The notes below the pieces were generated by a model. That model was not told the origin of the DNA and did not search any database. It saw only the letters and a list, made by a program, of their open reading frames with translations. A DNA stretch of 64,000 nt from Anaerotruncus sp. MC2020 (GTDB taxonomy: Bacteria > Bacillota > Clostridia > Oscillospirales > Ruminococcaceae), in the NCBI GenBank assembly GCA_000701945.1, contig KL370841.1:213150-277149 (forward strand). Reading direction: 5' to 3'. Below are positions 38,140 to 47,176 of this stretch, piece after piece. The stretch's first letter is position 1, and each line of letters begins with the position of its first letter. The position numbers and the translations under genes were made by a program.

Positions 38140-38191
38140 TAGAGAGCGGGCAGGATAGCAATAAACGGTGCATAAATCCGTCACTTTAGAC

Positions 38192-38229
38192 AAAAAAACG
38201 TCCTCTCGCCGAAAACCCGGGAGAGGACG
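38192..38229 (-). terminator. terminator of the LtaS-like gene
   Basis: CGTCCTCTC (38199-38207) pairs with GAGAGGACG (38221-38229); on the minus strand followed by TTTTTTT. Confidence 0.85.
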
Positions 38230-38236
38230 GGAAGTT

Positions 38237-40297
38237 TTATTTGTCAGCGGGCTGACCGAATCTTTCAACGACCTTCCAGTTGCTGTAGTCGGAAGCGTCG
38301 CCTGTTACCTCATATTTGAGGATATCGTCCACGCGTCCGATGCCCTTCCAGAAGTAAACGTGGAGGTCACGCGCGGGAGGTGCCGCCATAGTCTTGACGT
38401 CGTCGAAGGACAAGCCGATGTAGTCGTTGAAACCGAAGCCGCTCTTGTCAAGTCCTGCATATTCGAGCACCGAAGCGGCAAACTCACCGCTTGAGAGCTC
38501 AGCCTTGCTGTCTTGGACGAGGGGACTGCGCTCTGCGCCTGCGGGCTTTATGAGGACAGCCGTCTTTATCGGAGAATCGGAGTCTATCTCGATAGTCGGG
38601 AGCTCGTCGTCCTCCGCATACTCTATCTCAGCAGGCGGTCTGCCGTGGTCGCCGATAAGGATAATGGTAGAGTTGTCGTAAACTCCTGCCTCCTTCATCT
38701 TGTCGAGGTACATCTCGATGAGCTTGAAGCCGCCGTAGATATTATCCTCTCTGTCGATATCGTCTCCGTCGTAATCGGGCACGAAAGCGGCGTAGAGGTC
38801 GGGGTTATAGTCGTGAGCGAAATTGAGGTGTATGAAGGTGAAGGTCTTCTCATCGCTTTCAGCCTTCATCTGGTGAGTGCGGATGTAGTTGCAGAGTTCC
38901 ATATCGGTCTCCTTGCCGACAGAGCCCTTGAAGTTTGCGACGTCCTCGCCCGTTACAGTGTAGAAGTTGCTGGAGAAGTCGGACGACATATTGCCGATGA
39001 ATCGGTTCTTCAGGAGGTAGGGCGCGAGCTTTCCGAGTGAGAATCTCGCCATAGTCCTGAGTATGCCGCATGATTCAAAGTAGTTGAATTTAACGAAATC
39101 GACGGAGGAGTGCATATTGTCGCACTGACCTGCTATCTGGTCAAAATCGTTGAAGGTAGTGAGGTTGTCGATGAGGAGGTTTACCTTGTAGCCGTTGTCG
39201 TGGAGACGGCGCGGAAGGGTCTCGCCTTCCCATGCCTGCTTGAAGTAATCAGTCCAGTCCTGACCGCTGTACTCGCAGTTTGTGAGCATATTGCACACAG
39301 ACGGGAAGGTATTGGTGAAGCGTCCCACGTTGTTGGAGTAGAAGGTGAAGCCCTCGAGCTCGTCCTCAAGCTCGGGGTAATCGTCGAGCGCCATTTCGAG
39401 CCAGCTCGCGTCGAGTCTGTCCGTAAGGAAAACGACGACGTTGTTATCTGTGCTGAGGTTCAGCGTATCCTCCATGGAGAGGTAGTTGTCGAGGCGCGAG
39501 TCATCCGCCCTGAGGATGCCTGTCTTAGCGACGCGGCTTCCGAGACCTACTGCCTGCATGAGGAATACGACCGCAGAGAGGTACGTCAGCACGGTGAAGA
39601 GGTAGCGCTTGCGCTTGCCCTTTTTGAGCTCTCCCGAGATGAAGAGCACGATAAGCGGCACGAATAACAGCACGATATAGAGTATGAAGTTGAGGTTATT
39701 GGAGGAACTGCGCTCGGAGTAGGTAGTAGGGTCGCCTGTTATCTGCACCATTTTGCCGTTCGCGAACATCACCTGCCAGTAGCCTGCAACGAGGCAGCCT
39801 CCGAACAGGCACTCAACTATCTTCCACAGCTTGATGTTGATAGCGAGGCAGATGTTGAGGAGGAGTATCAGCGCCGCAGAGCCGACCAGTGCAGCTCCGA
39901 GGAGCGGCAGGAGTATGCGAGGAGCGGATACGAGGAAGTCGTTCTGATTAGCGATGAAAGTGTCCGCGGGAACGAAGAAGCAGACTGTGAATGCGAGCGC
40001 GATGCTGAGCGCGCATATTGCGAACTCACGCTTTTTCGTAAAGCGCTTCTTCTTTTTCTTCGGAGCCTCGGTCTCGGGAGCCTTCTCAGCAGCCTTCTCG
40101 GACTTGGCAGTCTCGGCATGAGCGGGCTTCTTCTCGGCATGAGAGCCGTTCTTCTCGGACTTCTTGTCGCTGTGAGCGCCGCCCTTGGACTGAGCGGGCT
40201 TTTTGCCATTTTTTGGCTTGTCCGGTTTTTTCTCGGTATTATCCGATTTTTCGGACTTTTCCGTTATTTTCTCTGTATCTTTTTCTTTATTATCCAT
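38237..40297 (-). CDS. membrane sulfatase/LtaS-fold phosphotransferase-like protein
   Basis: 686 residues from the ATG at 40297 (GAAGGGACAG upstream). The first about 95 residues are a Lys/Glu/Ser/Pro-rich cytoplasmic tail. About five membrane helices follow, then an extracellular alkaline phosphatase/sulfatase-fold domain: DNNVVVFLTDRLDASWLE, TNTFPSVCNMLTN (likely Thr nucleophile region), FIHLNFAHDYNPD and IILIGDHGRPP. Related enzymes transfer phosphoglycerol or phosphoethanolamine to wall or glycan polymers. Next to the glycan operon, it may decorate that polymer; the donor and acceptor are unknown. Confidence 0.78.
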   Translation of the reverse strand: MDNKEKDTEKITEKSEKSDNTEKKPDKPKNGKKPAQSKGGAHSDKKSEKNGSHAEKKPAHAETAKSEKAAEKAPETEAPKKKKKRFTKKREFAICALSIALAFTVCFFVPADTFIANQNDFLVSAPRILLPLLGAALVGSAALILLLNICLAINIKLWKIVECLFGGCLVAGYWQVMFANGKMVQITGDPTTYSERSSSNNLNFILYIVLLFVPLIVLFISGELKKGKRKRYLFTVLTYLSAVVFLMQAVGLGSRVAKTGILRADDSRLDNYLSMEDTLNLSTDNNVVVFLTDRLDASWLEMALDDYPELEDELEGFTFYSNNVGRFTNTFPSVCNMLTNCEYSGQDWTDYFKQAWEGETLPRRLHDNGYKVNLLIDNLTTFNDFDQIAGQCDNMHSSVDFVKFNYFESCGILRTMARFSLGKLAPYLLKNRFIGNMSSDFSSNFYTVTGEDVANFKGSVGKETDMELCNYIRTHQMKAESDEKTFTFIHLNFAHDYNPDLYAAFVPDYDGDDIDREDNIYGGFKLIEMYLDKMKEAGVYDNSTIILIGDHGRPPAEIEYAEDDELPTIEIDSDSPIKTAVLIKPAGAERSPLVQDSKAELSSGEFAASVLEYAGLDKSGFGFNDYIGLSFDDVKTMAAPPARDLHVYFWKGIGRVDDILKYEVTGDASDYSNWKVVERFGQPADK

Positions 40298-40340
40298 ATC
40301 TGTCCCTTCTTTGATAAGGCGAAATAAAACGTACGTTAAA

Positions 40341-40369
40341 ATGATAACACTTTTTCGCGGAAATGTCAA
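40341..40369 (-). promoter_or_regulatory. promoter of the LtaS-like gene
   Basis: On the minus strand TTGACA (40364-40369), 17-bp spacer, TATCAT (40341-40346). Confidence 0.75.
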
Positions 40370-40433
40370 GAGCCAAATCGCGGATACCGCTTGATTTTAC
40401 GGTTTCGCGTGAACACGACGCAGGGAACAACAT

Positions 40434-40461
40434 AAAAAGCCACCCGCATTGCAGGTGGCTT
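40434..40461 (-). terminator. terminator of dnaX-ybaB-recR unit
   Basis: AAGCCACC (40437-40444) pairs with GGTGGCTT (40454-40461); the minus strand continues TTTATG after the stem. Sits five bases past recR. Confidence 0.75.
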
Positions 40462-40465
40462 CATC

Positions 40466-41068
40466 TCACATATTATTGCGGTTCTCGAGCGCCTTGTACA
40501 GCGTCACCTCGTCCGCGTATTCGAGAATGCCGCCGACGGGCAGTCCGAATGCCAGTCTCGACACCTTCACCCCGAGCGGCTTGAGCAGTCCCGCCACGTA
40601 CAGAGCTGTAGCATCGCCCTCCACCGTAGGATTTGTCGCCATGATGACCTCCTCGACGCCGCCCTTGGCGATACGCGCAAGGAGCTCCTTGACGCGGAGC
40701 TTGTCGGGAGTGATGCCGTCCATAGGCGAGAGCAGTCCGTGCAGAACGTGGTACACGCCGTTGTACTCGCGGGTACGCTCAAAGGCGGTCACGTCCTTGG
40801 GACTCTCGACCACGCAGATGACGCTCCTGTCGCGCTCGTCGTCGTCGCATATGGGGCATATCTCGCGCTCCGTCAGGTTCTGGCAGATATTGCAGCAGCG
40901 GACGTTCTTCTTCGCGTCGAGCAGAGCCTGCGCGAAGCTCTCGACCGCTTCCTCATCCATGGACATGACGTGGTAGGCGAGCCGCTGAGCCGATTTCATG
41001 CCGATACCGGGCAGAGAAGCGAACTTTTCCGCCAGTACGACCAGCGGAAGAGCGTTATGGTCGGGCAT
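40466..41068 (-). CDS. recR: recombination mediator protein RecR
   Basis: 200 residues. Helix-hairpin-helix region (FASLPGIGMKSAQRLAYHVM), a four-cysteine zinc finger (CCNICQNLTEREICPIC) and a Toprim domain (ICVVESPKDVTAFE), C-terminal Walker-like part (ATNPTVEGDATALYVA). It works with RecF/RecO to load RecA at gaps. Three bases after ybaB in the conserved dnaX-ybaB-recR order. Confidence 0.96.
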   Translation of the reverse strand: MPDHNALPLVVLAEKFASLPGIGMKSAQRLAYHVMSMDEEAVESFAQALLDAKKNVRCCNICQNLTEREICPICDDDERDRSVICVVESPKDVTAFERTREYNGVYHVLHGLLSPMDGITPDKLRVKELLARIAKGGVEEVIMATNPTVEGDATALYVAGLLKPLGVKVSRLAFGLPVGGILEYADEVTLYKALENRNNM

Positions 41069-41071
41069 AGC

Positions 41072-41422
41072 TTAGAACAGACCGGGAAGCGAAACGCCGC
41101 CTGTTATCTTGCTCATCTCAGCCTCTGTAGTAGTCTCGATGTTGTTGACAGCCTCGTTGATAGCGCTGATGATGAGGTCCTGAAGCATCTCGATGTCCTC
41201 GGGGTCAACGACCTCGGGCTTGAGATTGAGGGACTTGATTATCTTCTTGCCTGAGAGAGTGACCTCAACAGCTCCGCCGCCTGCTGTAGCAGTAAAATCG
41301 CGAGCCTCGATGTCCTCCTGAAGGGCAGTTATCTCGTCCTGCATCTTCTGAGCCTGCTTTATCATCTGGTTCATGTTCTGGGCGCCGCCGCCACCGATAT
41401 TCTTAGGTATTCTTGCTTTCAT
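41072..41422 (-). CDS. ybaB: YbaB/EbfC nucleoid-associated protein
   Basis: 116 residues. KARIPKNIGGGGAQNMNQMI start, MQDEITALQEDIEARDF and GGGAVEVTLSGKKIIKSLNL are typical. YbaB dimers bind DNA as tweezer-like structures and influence expression. Located between dnaX and recR as in most bacteria, with 21 bases from dnaX. Confidence 0.95.
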   Translation of the reverse strand: MKARIPKNIGGGGAQNMNQMIKQAQKMQDEITALQEDIEARDFTATAGGGAVEVTLSGKKIIKSLNLKPEVVDPEDIEMLQDLIISAINEAVNNIETTTEAEMSKITGGVSLPGLF

Positions 41423-41443
41423 TGTAATTTCTCCTTTTGGATT

Positions 41444-43075
41444 TTATAGGTTTGTGTTATTATTATCAACAGCTGTTTCTATGCTGTTGCTAATGGCTTT
41501 TTGCACGAGCTGCTCTGCGAGGTTCTTGGTCTCCTCGACCGACGTGGTACAGCGCGCGGTGAGTCGGTACTTCTGCCCGAGGACGTTGAATATGGCGCGT
41601 CCGAGCGATACCGCATTCTCCTTATTGCTCTTGAAGAGCGAGATGAAGAAGTTATTGGGAGTGAATATGCACATCACATTGCCCTTTGTCGCGGCAGTAG
41701 AGCCCTCGAGGCTTCCCGCGCAGGACGGGTTGAGCTTGCGGAACTCCTCCATGATGTCGTCCCACCTGTCGCATGGCGTGAGCTCCTCCTCTTTGACGGT
41801 GCCGATATCGACCCTCGTATCGGGAGCGGGCTCGCTGTCGGCAGCGGGACTCGACGCCGTATATACCCTGCGGGTATCGCGGCTCGGCTCGGCGGACTGA
41901 TATCCGCCCGCAGGGACAGCGCTGAGCTTGTCCTCCAACTGTTTTATTTTATCATAAATTTCGGAATTGTCAATAGCCGCGGCGGTATTTGTGACCTTAC
42001 CGCACACCTTTATCAGCGCCATCTCGAACTCGACGCGCTTGTTGAGCACCCTCATCATACGCTCGCGGCAGGCTTGCAGAGCCTCAATGCGGCTCATAAC
42101 GTCCGCGAGCTCCGACCTCTCGGCAACAGCTTTGAGGCGCTCGAGCTCCTCGGGAGTACACACGAGCATATCCGCGGCATTTTCGGGCGAAGCCTTGATG
42201 AGCATGACGTTGCGGAGCTGCAATATCAGCTCCTCACAGAGGTTTGTGAGGTCCTTGGACATATTGTACAGCTTGTCCGTCTCCGCGAGAGCGGCGGGAG
42301 CGTCGGAGCCCGTAATGGCTTCAAGAATGCTGTAGAGGCTGTCTCTGCCCGCGATGCCCGCCGTATTCGACACGGCAGCGGCGTCTATCTTCTCAGCCGT
42401 GACGGAGCACTGGTCGAGCAGCGATACGGCGTCTCGCATACCTCCGTCGGCAATTTTGGCTATCATGTCCGCGCCGTCCTCGGTGAGGGCAATATCCTCC
42501 TGCGAGGCTATATACAGCAGTCTTGCGGCGATGTCCTTCTGCTTTATGCGGCGGAAGTCATAGCGCTGACAGCGCGAGGTTATGGTCGCGGGGACCTTAT
42601 GTATCTCCGTCGTCGCGAGTATGAACTTGACATACTCGGGCGGCTCCTCCATGATTTTGAGCAGAGCGTTGAACGCCTGCATGGACAGCATATGCACCTC
42701 GTCGATGATATACACCTTGAAGCGGCAGCGCTCGGGGGAGTATATCGCTCCGTCGCGGAGGTCGCGGATATCGGCAACGCCGTTGTTGGAGGCGGCGTCT
42801 ATCTCGATGATGTCGGTGAGAGCGCCCTCGTCGGCGTCGCGGCAGATGTCGCACTCGAGGCAGGGGCTGCCGTCCTTCATATTCGGGCAGTTGACAGCCT
42901 TTGCGAGGATACGCGCGCAGGTGGTCTTACCCGTACCGCGCGAGCCCGTGAAGAGGTAGGCGTGGGCGGTCTTGTCGTTTTTTATCTGATTTTTGAGCGT
43001 TTCCGTGATATGCTGCTGGGAGATAACGTCATCGAACGTGAGCGGTCTCCACTTACGGTAAAGAGCCTTATACAA
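41444..43075 (-). CDS. dnaX: DNA polymerase III subunit gamma/tau
   Basis: 543 residues with a TTG start (43075) preceded by GGGAG. AAA+ clamp-loader: Walker A GSRGTGKTTC, zinc module with CPNMKDGSPCLECDIC, Walker B VYIIDEVHML, and TSRCQRYDFR. C-terminal part includes a linker rich in Ala/Pro and a tau-like domain. It loads the sliding clamp and couples replisome parts. I saw no obvious slippery AAAAAAG site for making a shorter gamma form, but did not search exhaustively. Confidence 0.95.
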   Translation of the reverse strand: MYKALYRKWRPLTFDDVISQQHITETLKNQIKNDKTAHAYLFTGSRGTGKTTCARILAKAVNCPNMKDGSPCLECDICRDADEGALTDIIEIDAASNNGVADIRDLRDGAIYSPERCRFKVYIIDEVHMLSMQAFNALLKIMEEPPEYVKFILATTEIHKVPATITSRCQRYDFRRIKQKDIAARLLYIASQEDIALTEDGADMIAKIADGGMRDAVSLLDQCSVTAEKIDAAAVSNTAGIAGRDSLYSILEAITGSDAPAALAETDKLYNMSKDLTNLCEELILQLRNVMLIKASPENAADMLVCTPEELERLKAVAERSELADVMSRIEALQACRERMMRVLNKRVEFEMALIKVCGKVTNTAAAIDNSEIYDKIKQLEDKLSAVPAGGYQSAEPSRDTRRVYTASSPAADSEPAPDTRVDIGTVKEEELTPCDRWDDIMEEFRKLNPSCAGSLEGSTAATKGNVMCIFTPNNFFISLFKSNKENAVSLGRAIFNVLGQKYRLTARCTTSVEETKNLAEQLVQKAISNSIETAVDNNNTNL

Positions 43076-43093
43076 GATATCTCCCTCCCTCGG

Positions 43094-43990
43094 TCAGTTT
43101 TTTTCGTTATTCATCCATTTCAGAGCGGTCTGCGTGTCTTTTTTCAGCATCACCGAGCTGAGTATCCGCTTATAGTATTCGGTAAATCCGTTGGGGTCCT
43201 TGATGTGGCTGACGAGAGCCGCGCGGTAGAGGCGGTCGCTCTCCTCGAGGTCGCCGAGCATGAGCTGCGCGATAGCCGCTCCGCCGTATGCCTCGGGCAG
43301 TGAATGGCGGTTCTCGATGCCCTTATTGAACCAGCTCAGAGCCTCGGAGGGCTCGTTGCGGTCGAGGTACATTCTGCCGATATCGACGTACACATGGTTG
43401 CGGAATGGGCTGTCGGAGTCACCGAGCACCTTCTCATACAGCGCGACAGCCTGCTCGGCGTCGCCGTTTGCGCCCGTACATCTCGCCGTCAGGAAGGGGA
43501 GTATGCAGTTCCTGAAGCCCTGCTCGGCGGCACGCTCATAGCAGATGAGCGCATTGGGGTAGAAGCCGAGCTGCTCGTAGCAGCGCCCCGTATAGAAGCT
43601 GACGATAGCCTTTTCGTCCGTGGTCATGCGGTCGGACTGTTCCTCCGCGAGGAGCTTGAACTCGTCCAGCGAGGCGGTGACCCTGTGATTGAAGTGGAGC
43701 TCGAGCGCGCGGTCGAAGCTGCGGCATTTCTTGCTGAAGCCGACGAAGCTGGAGCCGACGATATCGCTGTCGTACTTATGGGTGCCTGCCGCGAAAATGT
43801 AAAGCGTCATCACCGCGAGCGAGAAAACGTGGAGCGCGACAAGCGCTGCGAGCCACACCTGCACGGATATCTCCGCCCGAAGGAGCTCTGCCGAAAGGAC
43901 GGCGATATAGAACAGTATGAGCGCGAGCAGCGAGCCTATCGGAGCCGCCTGTACGACAGCGGCGGCAAATCTGCTGAAAAACTTCCTCAT
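43094..43990 (-). CDS. membrane-anchored TPR protein
   Basis: 298 residues from the ATG at 43990 (GAGGT upstream). Two N-terminal membrane helices (about 12-32 and 42-62), then tetratricopeptide-like helical repeats: EKAIVSFYTGRCYEQLGFYP, DAEQAVALYEKVLGDS, PSEALSWFNKGIE, ADLEESDRLYRAAL-like (GDLEESDRLYRAAL). TPR domains bind partner proteins; none is evident here. It lies between the SRP RNA and dnaX, 18 bases upstream of dnaX, in place of a deaminase often found here in bacilli. Confidence 0.8.
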   Translation of the reverse strand: MRKFFSRFAAAVVQAAPIGSLLALILFYIAVLSAELLRAEISVQVWLAALVALHVFSLAVMTLYIFAAGTHKYDSDIVGSSFVGFSKKCRSFDRALELHFNHRVTASLDEFKLLAEEQSDRMTTDEKAIVSFYTGRCYEQLGFYPNALICYERAAEQGFRNCILPFLTARCTGANGDAEQAVALYEKVLGDSDSPFRNHVYVDIGRMYLDRNEPSEALSWFNKGIENRHSLPEAYGGAAIAQLMLGDLEESDRLYRAALVSHIKDPNGFTEYYKRILSSVMLKKDTQTALKWMNNEKN

Positions 43991-44009
43991 GAGGACCTCG
44001 AAAAAAATT

Positions 44010-44131
44010 CCGGAACATAGATGTGCAGGCTTGCTGCGGCACACGAGACGATCCGCTTAATGCTGCTCGGTCTCCCGCCTGACATGGTTCACGGTGTCTT
44101 GTTGCACAGGGCCCGCACATCTATATTTCGG
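44010..44131 (-). ncRNA. ffs: signal recognition particle RNA, small bacterial type
   Basis: Minus-strand RNA of about 110-120 nt. The conserved apical domain is readable: AACCATGTCAGGCGGGAGAC and CGAGCAGCATTAAGCGG, matching the Ffh-binding asymmetric and symmetric loops (GUCAGG...AGCAGC...). The ends pair over about 15 bp (GCACATCTAT at 44115-44124 with ATAGATGTGC at 44017-44026), and a T7 run follows at 44001-44007. A consensus promoter lies upstream. Position ahead of dnaX-ybaB-recR is the usual Firmicutes one. The mature ends are approximate. Confidence 0.93.
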
Positions 44132-44174
44132 AATTTCCATTAATTTATTGGCGGCGCACATAACGCCAAATAAT

Positions 44175-44203
44175 ATTGTACCACATCGGCGCTGTCTTGT
44201 CAA
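44175..44203 (-). promoter_or_regulatory. promoter of SRP RNA
   Basis: On the minus strand TTGACA (44198-44203), 17-bp spacer, TACAAT (44175-44180), about 45-50 bases before the RNA's stem. Confidence 0.8.
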
Positions 44204-44502
44204 GGCTTTATTGCCCGAATTTGTATCTGACGCCGCATTCGGGGGCAAATTGCCGTAAAAATCGCACAATTGCAAACAGCTCATTTTGTGCAGATATACG
44301 ATTTATCAGAAAATTTTTTCGATAATCAACGGTTTTCCGTTGCAAAAACACACTTTTTGCACCCCTTATAGAGGGACATTGTTGAAGCGCACATTGTGCG
44401 TCCGCATAAAAGCGTGACCGCGGGTCAGAAATCCTCTGTTTGCTTTTTTCATCGGACTGTGCTATAATAATAAAATAGTATAGATTCAGATAGGAGCATT
44501 TT
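44204..44502. other. intergenic region between SRP RNA and GH95 gene
   Basis: No gene. Contains two adjacent inverted repeats, CAACGG-TTTT-CCGTTG (44328-44343) and TGCAAAAA-CACAC-TTTTTGCA (44341-44361), then GCGCAC-ATT-GTGCGT (44386-44400), and an extended -10 promoter near 44460. These could be regulator sites for the GH95 gene. Confidence 0.5.
44460..44468 (+). promoter_or_regulatory. extended -10 promoter of GH95 gene
   Basis: TGC-TATAAT at 44460-44468, with a poor -35 (TTTGCT, 44439-44444, 18-bp spacing). Confidence 0.6.
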
Positions 44503-46821
44503 ATGGCAACAGAAACGTTACTGAGCTACAAGCAGCCCGCCGAGGACTTCAACAGCGCCCTTCCCGTAGGCAACGGACGCATCGGCGGCATGATATACGG
44601 CAGAGCCGAAAATGAGCTCATCGGGCTCAACGAGGACTCGATATGGTCGGGCGGACTCCGCCACCGCGTCAATCCCGACGCGCAGGAGGGGCTCGACGAG
44701 GTGCGCACTCTCATACTCAACGGCGAGATACCCTCAGCAGAGCGCCTCGCCTTCGAGAAGCTGCAGGGCGTAACGCCGAATATGCGCCATTATATGCCGC
44801 TCGGTGACCTCAGCATACACTGCCGTATCGGCGGCAAGCCCAAGGACTACTCCCGCACCCTCGACCTCTCCACTGCCGTCTCGCACGTCAGCTTCACCGC
44901 GAACGGCGTCGGCTACACAAGGAGCGTATTCGTGTCCGCTCCCGACGAGGTCATGGTCATAGATATACACTCCGATACGCCGAACAGCGTGTCGCTCGAG
45001 TGCTCGATAGACGGACGCGACGACTACTACGACGACAACCGCCCCTGCGGCGAGAACATGATTCTCTACACGGGCGGCACGGGCAGCCGCGACGGCATCT
45101 TCTTTGCAGCCTGCCTCGGAGCCAAAGCCGAGGGCGGCACTATCCGCACCGTCGGCGGCAAGATAGTCGTCAGGGACGCCGATTCCGTTATGATAGTGCT
45201 GTCCGCACGCACCAGCTTCTACACCGAGGACTACATCGAATCCGCCGAGGTCGACGCCGAAATGGCGCTGCAATGCGGCTTTGACGAGCTCTACTTCCGC
45301 CATGTCTGCGACTACCGCGCCCTCTTTGACAGGACGGAGCTCAACCTCAACGACAACAGCGGCGAGAACCTCGAGCGCCTCGCGACGGACGAGCGCATAT
45401 CCCGCCTCAAGGGCGACGAGCTCGACAGCACCGACTGCGAGCGCCTTATCCACGATAACAAGCTCATCGAGCTCTACTTCAACTACGGCAGATACCTCAT
45501 GATATCCGCGAGCCGTCCCTCCACCCAGCCCATGAACCTCCAAGGCATATGGAACCGCGATATGTGGCCTGCATGGGGCAGCAAGTTCACGATTAACGTC
45601 AACACCGAGATGAACTACTGGTGCGCCGAGAGCTGCAACCTCTCCGAGTGCCACCTCCCGCTGTTCGACCTGCTCGAGCGCGTCTGCGAGAACGGCAAAA
45701 CGGTCGCGAAGGAGATGTACGGCATAGAGCACGGCTTCGTCTGCCACCACAACACCGATATATGGGGCGACTGCGCTCCCGCCGACCTGTGGATGCCCGC
45801 GACGATATGGCCTATGGGCGGCGCGTGGCTCGCGCTCCACATCTTCGAGCACTACGAATACACCCTCGACAGGGACTTCCTCGCCGATAAATACCACATA
45901 TTAAAGGGCGCGGCGGAGTTCATGGCGGACTTCCTCATCGAGGACGCCGAGGGCAGGCTCGTGACCTGTCCGTCGGTATCGCCCGAGAATACATACCTCA
46001 CCTCAGCAGGCACGCGCGGCTGTCTCTGCGCGGGACCGTCAATGGACTCCGAGATAATCACCGTACTCTTCACCGACGTGATAAAAGCGGCGGAGATTCT
46101 CGGCGTGGACAAGGACCTCGCGGACAGGCTCGCGGAGCTGATAAAGCGGCTCCCGCAGCCCGAGGTCGGCAAGTACGGTCAGATAAAGGAATGGGCTGAG
46201 GACTACGACGAGGTAGAGATAGGACACCGCCATATATCGCAGCTTTTCGCCCTCCATCCCGCTGACCTCATCACTCCCGTGAAAACTCCCAAGCTGGCTG
46301 ACGCGGCAAGAGCTACACTCGTCCGCAGACTGATACACGGCGGCGGTCACACGGGCTGGAGCTGCGCGTGGATAGCCAATATGTGGGCGCGCCTCTACGA
46401 CGGGCGAATGGTCTACGAGAACCTCAAGCGCCTGCTCTGCCACTCCACCAACCCGAATATGCTCGACACCCACCCGCCGTTCCAGATAGACGGCAACTTC
46501 GGCGGCGTATCGGCTATCGCGGAGTCTCTGCTGCAAAGCGTATCGGGCGAGCTGATACTGCTCCCCGCTCTGCCCGACCAGTGGCGCGAGGGCAGTATAC
46601 GCGGTCTGCGCGCAAAGGGCGGCTTCGGAGTCGATATCGCGTGGAGCGACTGCAAGCTCAAATCTGCGGAGATAACCTCGGATAAGGGCGGCGAGTGCCG
46701 ACTGCGCGCGAACTGCGTCGTCAGCGTGACCTGCGGCGGAGAGAGCGTCGCCTCGCGCATAGAGAACGGCGTCGTAATCTTCGACACCGAAGCAGGCAGG
46801 AAGTACAGCGTAAAAGCTTAA
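44503..46821 (+). CDS. glycoside hydrolase family 95 (alpha-L-fucosidase/galactosidase type)
   Basis: 772 residues without a signal peptide, so probably cytoplasmic. GH95 landmarks: N-terminal beta domain (SALPVGNGRIGGMIYG, NEDSIWSGG), then the (alpha/alpha)6 barrel with NVNTEMNYW (substrate Asn residues), CPSVSPENTY (general acid Glu) and PPFQIDGNFGGVSAI (general base Asp). Known members remove alpha-1,2-L-fucose or L-galactose from milk, mucin or xyloglucan chains. With a mannanase next door, plant glycan use is most likely. No transporter or regulator gene is adjacent. Confidence 0.92.
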   Translation: MATETLLSYKQPAEDFNSALPVGNGRIGGMIYGRAENELIGLNEDSIWSGGLRHRVNPDAQEGLDEVRTLILNGEIPSAERLAFEKLQGVTPNMRHYMPLGDLSIHCRIGGKPKDYSRTLDLSTAVSHVSFTANGVGYTRSVFVSAPDEVMVIDIHSDTPNSVSLECSIDGRDDYYDDNRPCGENMILYTGGTGSRDGIFFAACLGAKAEGGTIRTVGGKIVVRDADSVMIVLSARTSFYTEDYIESAEVDAEMALQCGFDELYFRHVCDYRALFDRTELNLNDNSGENLERLATDERISRLKGDELDSTDCERLIHDNKLIELYFNYGRYLMISASRPSTQPMNLQGIWNRDMWPAWGSKFTINVNTEMNYWCAESCNLSECHLPLFDLLERVCENGKTVAKEMYGIEHGFVCHHNTDIWGDCAPADLWMPATIWPMGGAWLALHIFEHYEYTLDRDFLADKYHILKGAAEFMADFLIEDAEGRLVTCPSVSPENTYLTSAGTRGCLCAGPSMDSEIITVLFTDVIKAAEILGVDKDLADRLAELIKRLPQPEVGKYGQIKEWAEDYDEVEIGHRHISQLFALHPADLITPVKTPKLADAARATLVRRLIHGGGHTGWSCAWIANMWARLYDGRMVYENLKRLLCHSTNPNMLDTHPPFQIDGNFGGVSAIAESLLQSVSGELILLPALPDQWREGSIRGLRAKGGFGVDIAWSDCKLKSAEITSDKGGECRLRANCVVSVTCGGESVASRIENGVVIFDTEAGRKYSVKA

Positions 46822-46831
46822 TAATTGAGAA

Positions 46832-46943
46832 TTAAGCAGCACACCAAATCTTTGATTTGGCTTGTGATGCTATATGCAGCTCCGCTGTTAAGCAGCACAC
46901 CAAATCTTTGATTTGGCTTGTGATGCTATATGCAGCTCCGCTG
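46832..46943 (+). repeat. 57-bp core repeat, two tandem copies without arms
   Basis: Two direct copies with a 56-bp period (starting TTAAGCAGC at 46832 and 46888) of the core seen inside the nested repeats, here with no GGGCGCA/TGCGCCC arms and with GCTCCGCTG in place of GCTTTGCTG. They lie just after the GH95 stop. Confidence 0.9.
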
Positions 46944-47176
46944 TTATTGTATCGGCTTCGCCTATACCACAAAAAGCTTGTTCTTATTCAGGCGTAAATA
47001 CGGCGCTCGGAAAGCGCCCCTACAATTAACTGATGTATGGTTATCATCTGTAGGGGCAAGTTCCGCTCGCCCGCAAGACCTGAATAAAAAAGTTCGGGCG
47101 TTAGCTTCGCCAATATTATCTAAATACGTCCGTGAAACGGACACCGCCATTCTCAATTCCAAAACGGAGGATACCA
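46944..47176. repeat. palindrome-rich spacer before GH26 gene
   Basis: Two unfilled palindromes with the TTCCG loop lie here in opposite orientation: GGCGCT-CGGAA-AGCGCC (47002-47018) and GGGCAAG-TTCCG-CTCGCCC (47054-47072). GTCCGT-GA-AACGGAC (about 47128-47142) is a further small palindrome close to the ribosome binding site. A TATTAT at 47113 might be a -10, with no good -35. Confidence 0.7.

Noticed and set aside
47128-47142. GTCCGT-GA-AACGGAC as a LacI-type operator for the mannanase
   Set aside because: Too short and lacking the usual centre; it is equally likely to be a chance palindrome in a repeat-rich spacer.
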